DNA of 64,000 nt from Pelecanus crispus (lineage: Eukaryota; Chordata; Aves; Pelecaniformes; Pelecanidae): positions 82,953,721-83,017,720 of the forward strand of contig NC_134643.1 of the NCBI RefSeq assembly GCF_030463565.1, given 5' to 3'. The stretch's first letter is position 1. The number at the start of each line of letters is the position of its first letter. The position numbers were made by a program, and so were the translations under genes. Below, one piece after another: positions 1-11,400 of the stretch. A model generated the notes under the pieces. It had not been told where the DNA came from. It saw nothing but the letters and a program-made list of their open reading frames with translations, and searched no databases.

Positions 1-1376
1 CTAAATGATTTAAATGTGTGAATTTGCCAAGTAACTTCATTACCATACATAACACATCACCAATACATATTGTACTACTCATTCAAAAGATAAAATATAA
101 GGATTATAGCCTAATATCTTGACATGTGGGTGTGATTTAGACAAGTGCATAGCTGAGTTTAGAAATCAAACTCAAGTCAGGCATGCACTTCTTTTTCTGG
201 ACTGAGGGCCACATGGCAAACAGCTGGACTCTAACATATATTGATATCCAATACCTTGAGCTCCAAGAACTGGCTAGTTAGGATCAATGTATTGCTATTG
301 TATATCACAGCTGTCTCAAGCCCTCATTTCTTTCTAACTTGTCCTGTACCCTGTTCTTGGGGATTTCAGGAGTTAAGTATTTCACAGTACTTCCAGTGAA
401 GCTGAAAATTACCCAAGTGAGAACATTTTCAGGACTGGGACGGGAAATTCTCAAACAAACCCATTCACCCCTTCAAATGTTTTATTCTGAAACCACAATT
501 TTAGCCTGGAATAACTCCAATAAATAACACTAATTCCAGGTTTCATTAGGCAAAAATAATTTCCTTTTCCAATACACATTATAAAGTTCCTTAAGTTTAC
601 TGCCTTAAAAGAAACTTGAAGTATCAGGCACATGATGCTACATGAGACAAGATTATCTTGGTAATTGCAGAATACAAGAGGAAGGTTACTTCCTGGAGCA
701 CTTGCTGTTCCCTCGCCTTGCCTGTTTTCTGGAAAGTTAGGTTCTTTCTAGCAGAACTGGCTCCAGATCAGAACAGACTCCAGTCCCTCTTGGATAGAAA
801 CTTCCCACAGTTTGTGCATGAGTTATGTGGTCTTTGTGGCATATGAAGGACAAAAGGACAACCAAGGGACACTGCACATCCAGCTCCCCCAGGCTACACA
901 AACATCAGCTACATACTTGGAAGACTGGATTTGTTATGAAAATAGTCATCATCAGATCAACTCTACATATATTACCCCAAAACCACAGATATAACATGGG
1001 AAGCTTTTTTAAAAATAAATGACAGCCTGTTCTCATTATAAAATGAATTATATTTTAGATTAGCACCTTTTGCTTTAACAATGTTTAACTTTAATGATAC
1101 TTAACGTTGTAAAGTATGTTCTTTCCATAACAGAAACTTGTTATACAAATGAATACACCATGTAGTTATTGGGATAATTATTAGGACAAATATACTTAGG
1201 ACAAAATGCTGGCCAAAAACTATGTTTAAAAATTTTGCTTTCAAGTAATCTCAAAGCAAAAAAAGAGGTTAATTTACATATTCTTTCATTTAAGTTAAGA
1301 ACACTCGTACTGTTAAAAAAAAAGTTTTCCGTTATTAATACCAATACTTTCTCCAATTTTCTAGTATGGCGGGGAG

Positions 1377-1408
<32 letters not shown>

Positions 1409-2710
1409 AACCCTTTTTTTTTTTAATTTAAATGCCCATTTCAGAATTTCAGTACATATTAAAGGTCAACCTTAGTCTGAGCACAGATGATAAAAAAAAA
1501 TGCATTTTAGCAAGATTAATAAAGTCCTAACCTCAAATAGGCTTAAATCATGGCTATTCACATATTTAAATCTACACAAATTACATCTGTTTCAGCCTTA
1601 GGAATTATCATATACTATAAGCATAGTCCTTGAAAGAGGCCCTATCCTTTTACTTGGCAAAAATCTCATGAATCAAAAAAATCCATGTATGATTTTGAGG
1701 GGTGAAAGGAAGCAAATATTAATACGACCATCTATTTTATGCCAGACAGAAGCATTATTATTCATTCTTATAATTACTGTATCTTTCTCTGGGCAGCTCC
1801 TGACTGCAGTAACTGATAATAGTTTTTCCAAAATGCAGTCAGGCCATAGAAAAGTTCATCCGAGACAAACAGAATAATTTCAAAACTCTGCATTTCTTTA
1901 GGACATATGCTAATTTCATAATAAAAGCTAGGACTTTTGGCTCAGTTTGCATTCACTATAGCCAGTAAAACTTCCTCTTGCCTCAGTGAGAGCACAATTG
2001 GACCCTTTCTACAGCTGACAAATTACCATTCTTTTAAGCAGCATTCAAAATAGTAATTGTAGTCCTGCTAAACTTGACAGATACCATAAGCAGCTCAAAT
2101 AAAACAGTAGCAGCTGTATTAATATATTAACCACTTCTTTTAACAAGGGTAAATGAAAGCCTTAATTTCCTCCTTGCATGTACTACATACATGGCATAAT
2201 GAAAAACTTTTTGCTAAATTTGTACTCGTGTGTCCACGACTGTAGATTAATTCAAATTAGCAATATTATATGTTTTTCCAACAAATTACCTGTTTTGGCA
2301 CTTCAGCATGAGCAAAACAGACTTATAAAACTGTGCCATATCTGATCCAGTTGAACCTTCCGCATCTCATGCTAAAAACTGCAGTGTCTGAAGCTGGAAC
2401 AACGTAAAGCAGCTAAGGCAGCCATAAAAACTGCCATCAGCATGTAGGACTTCCCCTCAGAAATATCAAACAAACAGTGCACATCTTTGAAGACAAGTAT
2501 CAAGCGAAGAATAAAAAGCCCTCCTCTGGAAATGTTAATGGCTATAGCAGCTGATCCTTTGAGAAACCGGCTTCTCCATTGCTTTCAATGGGATTAATCA
2601 TGCAACAGCTTTTCAGCCTGGGAGCTCAAGTACTATGATTTCTGGCTGATTAAGTGGACAGTTTCAGATTTTTCTTACACCAAAGATTATGTGAAAATGC
2701 AGGTACTTAC
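1..2710 (-). other. Part of the first long intron of the KCNQ1-like gene
   Basis: This stretch follows the donor site of the KCNQ1-like coding exon on the minus strand. I looked for the next KCNQ1 exon (membrane segment S1) in both strands and did not find it. In mammals the first KCNQ1 intron is very long, so the remaining exons probably lie beyond the left edge. Apart from a TG/TA microsatellite near 1378-1406 and ordinary AT-rich sequence, nothing else is recognisable. Confidence 0.6.
1378..1406. repeat. (TG)n(TA)n microsatellite
   Basis: A run of about seven GT units passes directly into about eight TA units, followed by an A/T-rich stretch. It is a compound dinucleotide repeat that is likely length-variable between individuals. 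Confidence 0.9.
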
Positions 2711-3094
2711 ACAGTAAAATGATAGATAAAACACTTCCATCCACTGGGCCTCTCCAGGAAGTTGTAGACATCTCCCTGCATACTAGTTTTAGTTAAATAA
2801 TGGCTATGGAAACACTTTGTTGTACAGGCCCTGCGGACTTCAGTTTCTGTCAAGGCTGCAGCTTTTGTGCCTTCCTCAGGGTTACAGGGAATCCCGGACC
2901 CATTATTCACCGGGGTTTCTGGATTCAGCGCCACAGAATAATACTGCATATTGCTTAGGTTCCCCCTGACTTCCAGCAATGCCGCAGATTTCCTATTTCC
3001 ATTCAGACTGCTAAGCTGGGAAGTAGAGCCTTGAACCTGTCCACAGCAGTTACACATCGGGTGCCCAACAGTTTCTCCACTACTACAGGACATT
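2711..3094 (-). CDS. KCNQ1-like voltage-gated K+ channel, first coding exon (partial gene)
   Basis: Kv7-family channels are tetrameric voltage-gated K+ channels of the plasma membrane; KCNQ1 carries the slow cardiac and epithelial K+ current. Only the cytoplasmic N-terminus, up to just before S1, is present. The exon ends with the peptide [18 protein letters not shown], nearly identical to the end of exon 1 of human KCNQ1 and unlike that of KCNQ2-5. It is followed by a consensus donor (GTAAGT, 2710-2705). Starting from ATG 3093, the exon carries 383 coding bases and ends in phase 2; human KCNQ1 exon 1 carries 386 and also ends in phase 2. An in-frame ATG at 3108 exists, but TTGTTACAG just before 3094 looks like a splice acceptor, so I prefer 3093. 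The rest of the N-terminus (Cys-rich start, then Ser/Asn-rich) is not recognisable. The exon is open throughout with no sign of decay. Identity as a KCNQ1-type exon is strong; whether the whole gene is functional cannot be seen here. Confidence 0.85.
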
Positions 3095-4908
3095 CTGTAA
3101 CAATGCACAGGTATTACTAACCCTGATCAATATTTAAAAACATTAAAAAGGTATTGTATGTCCTCCCTGCCCAGGGTGCTCTCCAGCAGCTAAGATGACT
3201 TTCTGCTGTTATCATGGATCTTCTCTGTGACACAAGTGTGAGCTGTCAGCCTGTCACCTGCTGTCAGTCACAGCCTCTGAAATTAAATCAGAAAAATGTA
3301 TTAGACAATGACACGTGCTAGACACCAGAGGTAACAGAAGGCTGGGAAAGGAAAGAGGTTAAGACTTCTGGAGGAAGAAAGAAAATTACGATTCAAAGCT
3401 ACATTTGTTAAGAAGGAAGCCTAAAACTATTTAAATAGTGCAACACTAGTACAGCAGCAGAGTTATCTTGAGAGCTGATCCTATGCTATTATTTCAAGCT
3501 GAGCAGTTCTTGAGGTGTCCGGATTAGAGATGGAACTGTGAAAATCTCCGAGAAGTTATAAACTTGCTGGTGCCTGAAACACACTAGATTGAGGGTTTGG
3601 ACTTCAACACCTACACCTCAAGAGATCTTATCTGGAGTGTCAACGTTACAGAAAGATTTTAAGACTTGAATAAATTACTTCAGTCACCTCATAGGATCTG
3701 ATCTTGCAGTCCACAGTACTCGGGAACAATTTTTCTCAAGTCTAAAAAGGAGGATGCCATTAACAGTAACTGTCACTGGGAGGTTAATACTGTTACAAGT
3801 GAGAAGATCAAAGACTCCTGGCCTGACTCCTGATTTTCTTCAAGCCATTTAGTGTTGGCTGCTAACTTTGCTACTCTCAAGCAAGTACCTAGAGAAAATA
3901 GAATAGAAAATAAGGCTCTTAAAGATCAATATATACCTCATGGAGCAGACTTAAATTGCTGCTAATACACAGATACTTAGCAGCAATATTAATCACTTTG
4001 TGAGACTGAGAGCAGCTGTCTTTCTGAACTGTTATTTTTTGTACTGCCTCATTTCTTACACACTACCATGAAAAGCTTCCTTATTTAAAATGTTTCGCTA
4101 AAATGAAAATATGATTATATTATGAAAATACAAGAATATTAAAAGCATCATGAGAGGTGACACTAACTTCAAAGCACTGCTAATGTTAATGTCAAAATTA
4201 CATCTGTAATATCATATTGTAATGTACTGTGTTATCCACAATATAAATCCCACATGCCTAGGAGCTGCAGCTGACTGCTCCTCTGTCAGAAGAGACCACA
4301 GCCACATTTTGAGTTACTTTAGCCTCAGCAGACTAATTTAGAGAATGAATATCAGCCTTTACTCCCTCTTTCTAAATAAAGCTTATTTTTTGGTGTTGCT
4401 TAAAGATCCTTATGGGTAGCAGATGAGCTACCATTGCAGTACCTCTGAACAGACCCCTCTGAGTTATTCCACAAAACATTTACATGGCATACTGGACTTG
4501 TTACAATGTGCTCACTTCTTAACACTGGTCATGGTAAGATGGACTGGTGCATTTCTACATTAGTCCTATAGCAGATAGAGAAATACTTCCTTTCTCTCAT
4601 CAGTTCCCTTAACACTGAAAAGCTGTAGGGACCAAACAATAAAGTTAAAACACAAAGCCCTTCATCCAAGCCAATCTACAACAAGAACATAAGAAACACC
4701 TATCAGAAGTACACTCCCTCCATATCATTCATTTTAGGGTGCTGAGGCTACCTAGACAAGTGCTAGGTAACAAAGGTTGACTACCCAGCAGGTGCAAACA
4801 AAGCTACCTGAAACACATTTGCTAGCTTGCTTAATGAAAACAGGGGATCCCACACAGTCAGACATAAAGCACAGAAAAACCTGAAGCCAGCTGGCAAACA
4901 GTACCTAC
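3095..4908 (-). other. Putative 5'-UTR intron of the KCNQ1-like gene
   Basis: This lies between a candidate noncoding exon with donor AG|GTAGGT (exon end 4909) and a candidate acceptor TTGTTACAG|A next to the KCNQ1-like start codon. The pyrimidine tract before the acceptor is weak, so the splice is tentative. No repeats or other genes are recognised in it. Confidence 0.4.
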
Positions 4909-5035
4909 CTCTTCTTGCCGCATGTCCTGCTGCTCCTCTCCGCTGCTCCCTCAGCTCCACACAGCAGACTGCCTGGATAGGTGCGGGGAAAGGAGCTGCT
5001 GCCTGACTCTGCCCCCGGCTTATCAAGTCCCACCC
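4909..5035 (-). other. Putative noncoding first exon of the KCNQ1-like gene
   Basis: On the minus strand a GC-richer segment lies just downstream of a CArG/TATA-like promoter and ends in a good donor, AG|GTAGGT. The 5' limit is estimated from the TATA-like box and is not visible directly. The exon contains an ATG at 4923 which, after splicing to 3094, would read eight codons (MRQEENVL) and stop just past the main start, so it would be an overlapping upstream ORF. Transcript data would be needed to prove the exon. Confidence 0.35.
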
Positions 5036-5056
5036 TGAGTAAGGCAGGGTCCCTCC

Positions 5057-5076
5057 CTTTTATCTGCCTTATATGG
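5057..5076 (-). promoter_or_regulatory. CArG box plus TATA-like box (KCNQ1-like promoter)
   Basis: On the minus strand CCATATAAGG (5076-5067) matches the SRF-binding consensus CC(A/T)6GG exactly. It is followed four bases later by ATAAAAG (5063-5057), a TATA-like element. WGATAR motifs (GATA-factor sites) overlap or flank it at 5060-5065, 5020-5025 and 5225-5230. The arrangement points to transcription leftwards, starting near 5030, towards the KCNQ1-like exon. SRF plus GATA sites are typical of muscle promoters, but function here is inferred. Confidence 0.45.
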
Positions 5077-5480
5077 CTGCCCTCGCAAAAGGCAGAGAAA
5101 GAACTGGGGAACTGTTTTGACCACTTCAGAGAGGAGTTAACTTGCGCTTCTTCCTGTTGTCAAAACCAGCAATCACAGCTTAATTTTGCTGAGGATTATC
5201 CTCCTTTCCCTCCCAGTCCTTTTCTTATCTGCCTATACTTAATTGCAATGGGTTAAGAGTGGCATTTCCTTACTTCACGTTGTTTAAAAATTTGAATTAG
5301 GTGTTGCTTGTAGCTAGCTGGAGGTTCTGCAGCAGCCTTTCATATTGAGTAAGTCTAAACAGGCAGCTTCAGTTGTTTTTTCCATCGAAGTTTTGGCAAA
5401 ACCAAAAGCAGCAGTTCATTATGTTACATTAAGTAATGGAAAATCAGAGTTCTCTATTGTTGTTGCCTTTCTGAACTCCT

Positions 5481-5482
<2 letters not shown>

Positions 5483-5510
<28 letters not shown>
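5483..5510. repeat. Poly-T tract (28 T)
   Basis: An uninterrupted run of 28 T. It could be the A-tail of a minus-strand retroposed sequence or a simple repeat; no element is recognisable next to it. Confidence 0.9.
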
Positions 5511-5513
<3 letters not shown>

Positions 5514-8177
5514 AATTTGGGGAGGAAGAGAATCCCAAACATCAACATTTTATTGTTGAACTTTCCAGTCAGGAAGGAGAAAGTGCATACTACTACTTCT
5601 CTCTTTTTCTCCCTTTTGTAACAGAAAATAGACTATTTTCTGAAATGCTAGCATTCTGAACATGAGTTGTTTCCCACTTTTCCACAGTCATGTGGCTCAG
5701 AATGAAAGAGAGGTAACCATTTCATTTTTTGTTCTGGCAGTGGGGGAATGTTGCCATTTCACATGGTCTTCAACTTTTATCATAATTGTTCACAGGGTTG
5801 AGACCTCTCATTTCTTGGAAAGATTATCACAGAAAGTTACTTTTGTCGTTTCCAAGTTGTGTTTCCATACCACTGAAAAAAAAACTTTCTTAGTTCCTTT
5901 ATTTTTCTGATAAACATAGTCTGATCAGTGTTACATTTTTAATTCTCTAAAAATCAGCCCCTCCACAATGTTGTCCTTGGATGCTGTGTGACTCTCTGTT
6001 TACACTGTACACAGAATCGAACACAGTATTCCAGATAGTGCTGTAGACAAACCATTGAGAAGGAATAATACCTGGTTGGAGCCACAGAACTCCTTCTCCA
6101 GGATTTTGCTTATGCTTCTTCCTTGAAATGCCTTCTGCATCAATAAATACCTTCTCTGCTGTATTAACTTTTCCAGACAGTAATTTCCTAAATGAAAAAG
6201 TTGTTGCCTGTTCTCAGCTCTGACCTCTCTTGAATGTAATTGTCCAAGCTCTAAATAACTAGCTGAAGTATGCAGGAAAAAAGCATGTCCAAAAAAAATT
6301 TAACAATCATTATCTTAGATATTTTAAGGTTTAAAATCAGCTTACTTTGAGGGAAAAGTAGTACCCAGGTTTATCGCAAACATAGAAATGCAACCTAATA
6401 GCAGCAGGTCTGAAACCACTGCAGAAATAGAACCCATAGCTCTGACTCCTATTTCTTGATCAAGAAAATGATAATGATTTAGTGTTAAGATTTTATTAGA
6501 CTGAACTGCAGAAGACTTGAACTCATTCCTTCACAGCCCCCTAAAAGTAGTATATCACATCTTTGGGTCTAACCCTCAAAAGGCAATTAGTCACCTAACT
6601 AATTTATGACTTAAGTGAAATGGAAATGCACGATTTCAGGAATGCCTAACTGCTGAAGTTTTCACTGGTACAATTATATATGCATATAATGTCCTGCAAC
6701 TGCATATATACAAAAGTGTGGCTTTTATGACTGGGCTCACTTCTCACCTCATGTTTAATCTTGATGTCCCTGATGCAGCCCACATGCTCAGAGCATATCT
6801 ACCCCACATGGACAGCACTGTATTTAGCACTAGGCACAGCAAGCATGATAATTTATAACCAAAAGGCCAGGATGGGGAGGCACAGGGAAATATCTGGTTT
6901 TGAGGTGCAGATTTGAATCCTTTTTGACAAGGAGACACTCCTCAGGAGACCACCCTAAAAACAGGACCAAACCCATTTTCCACTGATGGCACCATCACTG
7001 AGTGTCTCCTCCAGGGGTTGTATTTTAGCAGAAGAGCGTTAATCAGTCATGCAAGAAACATAAAGGAATAATATGGAACCCACATGCTAGAAAAGATTTT
7101 GGGTGGTAAATCATAGATGAGACTTGAGAAACATTCCCGCGCTTCTCTGTTCATTTCAAATTCCATTCTCCGGACCTAAGCTTTCTGCATACAGTGCTCT
7201 TAAACATCCACTTTGGGTTTGTGAGTTCCATTTCCAGAACCAGGTGCCTAAAAGTTAGACCCTGCTGAGTGCAATGTACCATTCTGGCTTAGCTATAGAA
7301 TCTTTTTTTACCAATAATCATGCTGGGGCACAAATTCACCATGCTGTGTGGCTTGAACTGGTTGTGCCCAGGCAAAATGCCAATCCCTGCTTTCTGCCTG
7401 AGCTTCCCAGCCTGGTGAGCCAATGGTCTTACAAGGGACTGTAAACCAAAGCTTACTGTGGGTAATTAGGGATCTTGCAACAGGATATAGGTCTGAGCCC
7501 CAAGTTCACAGTAACAGTACTCTCTGCACTTTTTATTTTTGAGCTGCAGACTGAAGAGGTGGTAATACCTTTCTTGCAAATATGTTATAGTTCAGTTGTC
7601 TGTAGAGCATTTTGCAATCCATGTAACATACACCGTGAATACCATTATTCTTCTTTGCAAGGACATGCTGAAGACAAATTAAGATTATCAGGACTTGTGT
7701 ACTGTGATATTGGATAGCAGACTGTGACACTGGGCTTCCACTCACTCCCAAAATCTTGACATGTAAAATATATTGCAGCATTTTATTACACGGGGAATGA
7801 GCTGAAGTGCCTTTTATGCATGTAGGCACTGATCCATTATTTTCATATTAATAGGTAGTCTACAAGGTTGACTGCTTGGCCCAGAGTAGCATACAACAAT
7901 TCTGTAAATCTCTCAATTCCATGACGGAAATGCTGTAGGAAATTAAGATTGATTCTGTCAGTTATGCAGCCTTTTTCTCTGTGTTCTACTGAAAATAAAA
8001 TGTGTTACTGGCCAGAAAATGCGATTTCTTCAAGAAATTCCTGAAATTACTAACAGCTGTGATGTGAAGAAGATGTCAGTCTTCCATAAACTAAGCTAGA
8101 TCTTATTCTTTAAAACACGGTTGTTACGCTGATTCTAATTAAACAAATTCTATCCACCTGGTGGAAATACCAATTCA

Positions 8178-8448
8178 TTAATTCACATGATCGTTATAGG
8201 GGGAACTAGTAGCAACTTCCAGATCAGTTTGTGTGTCCCCACCAGACCCATCCTTTTCATTTTTTGAAATTTCATCAAAATTGTTACTATATGGACTGAA
8301 AATTTCTTTTGGAAGTCTCTGTCTAATTCTGGTTTTGACTGTTTGGTTAAAAAGCTGTTCAGCAACCTTTGACCATAAAGACAGGAAAAAATAGCTAGCT
8401 CTTTTAAAATAAAAACCACTTGCAACAGACCTATAGTGATCCCAAACT
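8178..8448 (-). CDS. Possible terminal coding exon of an unrecognised gene
   Basis: On the minus strand an open frame of about 90 residues begins just after TTGGTTTCAG, which could be a splice acceptor, and ends at TAA. The product would start WDHYRSVASGFYFKRAS, continue with a mixed helix-like segment, and end in an acidic Ser/Thr/Asp-rich tail. The composition is more protein-like than that of the neighbouring chance frames. I recognise no family and found no partner exon upstream. It may be a chance frame. Confidence 0.15.
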
Positions 8449-11400
8449 GAAACCAACTATATGATATTTCACCTTTTGCTTATTCTGTTTCATTCATCTT
8501 TTCTGTTACCCCACCCAATCCACCGTATCCAGGCAAACTCTGCCGTTTTGCGCAATGAAAAAGGGAGAAGTGCTGGTTGCAGTGGCAGGTGCAATAATGC
8601 TATTAAATGTTCCATGCTAAAGCACTGGGCAACGTGGTGAAGATGCAACCCAAAGGGAAGGGTGAGAAGGATATCGACGTAAAGTATCTATTGACGAAAA
8701 GAGTGCCTTCATTTGAAGGATGCAGTTCTCAGTCTGGAAACAATAAAAGCACCGTATACACCCAATGGTGTTGCCCACAACTGCAGCTCCTGCGGCTGTC
8801 CTCAGCTTACAGGAATGACAAGAGGGGGGAAAGTGCAACGGCTTGTACTCTGACAGCACGCTTTGATGTATCCCCTTGCAGAGCACGTCCAAGGGCGTGC
8901 ACTGGGTTCAGCACCCTGGAGAGTGCACGGAGATCCCGCCCAGCGGGCCCCCATCTGAAAATGGCATCCAAGCGCCAGCAGTTATCTAAGAGGGAACCTG
9001 AATCGTGTTAAACTCCCGCAGAAATGTGCAAAGCATTTGACTTGCAGAAGAGCTCCCAGATCGCACCCCCCGCAAGCGAGCAAGGTGCATGTATGAGGTT
9101 TTCCTCAGCTAGTCCTGGTGCAAGAAGGGAATTCCCGTTTTCAAAATGGTTCTTCAGATGAGGTTGCTTGGGAAACTGGGCCAGCATCTGGACTAACACT
9201 TGCGAGCTCCCATCCTTATTTCTATTTACTCTCAAATTGGTGATTTACATCATTAAAGAGCTATGGGCTAGTGTGTCTTTATATAAGGTGAGTGCATCTG
9301 TGGGATGTTGAATGTCACTACGGGAAGCATCTCTGCTCCAAAGAAACGTGCGTGTGAACGGGGTGCCAGGACAGCATGGGACAGCACGGGACAGCACAGG
9401 TAGCAGCAGTGTGAGTAAAGCAGAACAGTGCTCCCAAACATTGATCCTGTAAAATGCTTAAATGTTCTCTGTGATTCATTATTTCAAAATACGGCACCAT
9501 TTGTGAATACTAAAAACTGAAATAGAAACTCTGAAAACTTGTTCATTAAATTGGTGCTATTTGGTGGTCATTCAGGGCTGTGTGTGAAATCATCACTTTG
9601 TCAGAGAGGTCAGGCAGAAGACAGACATGAGGCATTCTGAGCAGGGGAGACCCCCCCACCTCTTCAGACAGTATCAGACAGTCTGCTCCCTGCCCCCCAC
9701 AATCAGCCACAACAGGCAACTGCCTGTTCCACTTAGCTTTCAACCAAATTTAGTAACAATAAATCCATTCAAAGGCCACCTGGGGCACCTATCATAGCAG
9801 TGCACGATGCCTTACACGGTCTCTGTCCAGGAAGAACAGATATACACAGTCAAGCTTTTCACTCACCAAGATGAAACCCAGGAACAAAATGTCCCCTGTC
9901 TCCCTCTGGACTAGTACCATGAACAATGTGTCTTTTAAGGGAACATTTCCAAAGCAGACTTAGAAACTTTAGAGGTGGTTGGTAATAAACAACAGATAAA
10001 ACCTTATATTATGAAGATATGAGAAGAGTCAATGCCTCCTAAGATTATATATCTTACCTCTTTATCTTGCCAAATTTATAATTGCTCTATAGTTCAGGAT
10101 GAGGAGAGACAAGCAACAAAAAGAATTATTTTTATTCCTTGTTAACCCTTTGCTTTTGTGCAATTTCTGTTGTATGTCACCAGTTAAGTAAAACATCTAT
10201 TTCTAAGTCAATACTGTCCTTATTTCACAAAAGACCTTAGTTATTAATTACCTTAAAGACCTCAGAGATTAATTAGCCTTAGGCCAGCATATTATTTCTG
10301 GGAAAGATTTCATATTCCTTATACTTGAAAGAAGGAATGTGGTGGTAGGAATGAATCTACCTGTCCATTTGTTCTCGCACAAAACATCAGAATCTTTATT
10401 TCTGAGTTTTTCTCTCATTTTTATGAGTTCTGCTGGGTCAACAGCAGTCCAATGCTCATCTCTTAATAAATGCACAAATTTTCATTTTTTTCTACTTCAC
10501 TTTCAGCAAGGCTGCCATGTGTTCAGCATGTCTTTTTTTATTTTTTTGTGTGAACAATCTCAGATAAGCAAATTACTTGTGTGGATTAACTATTGTTCCA
10601 CAGTCTTTTAGGATAAATTTCACTTTTCCATGAAGAATATATATTCTGTGCCTCAGTCTCTTAGCTTGGTATCCTGTTGCTACTTTATGTTTTCTCCCAC
10701 TACAAGGAGCGGGGAGATAAAAGCTGGAGAATCAGGGGAAAGAGTTGACAAAGGAGTATGTTTTCCTCTGTAGGAAGGAACTGTGAAAAGTATTCAGTTC
10801 CATGACTTCTGCACCATAGTTCATCCAAGTAGCAAGTGCACTAATTTCTATTAGACAGATGCTGTGCCAATGCCATTGTGAGCTGTATGGGCTATGGAAG
10901 CATACGTCACACTCATTTGCAGAGACTAGTGATCTGTTTGGTTAATAGTTGTACAGTAAAGGCAATGTTGGGCCCAGCGAAACAAGATCTGATATTTAAG
11001 AGTTTGAGAGATCCATAGCAGAAAGGAAATAACTCTAGGATGTCATGGCTTCAGGCATCATTGTTCTTGACCTCATTGGGCACAGCAATAATCATACCAT
11101 GCACTGTGATGAAACAAAAGTGACAAAGTATGCAACCTTGCTAACTATACTGTCTTTTCAATAGGCTTTTGGAAAGAAGGGAATTGTTAAATTGAAATAT
11201 TGAGAATAAGGAGAAGTTTATATCTTGAGAGAGCATTTTCTAACTTGCTGATAAAGAAAAATTTGTTTATTGAAAGGCAACATCATAGGGTCCTGATCCT
11301 GTTTGCCATTTTAGGCACTACTGTAAATCAAGCAATAATTATAATGCATTCCATGACTTATTTTTTACAATGCTGAAGCCAAATTCTGCTGATCTCATGT

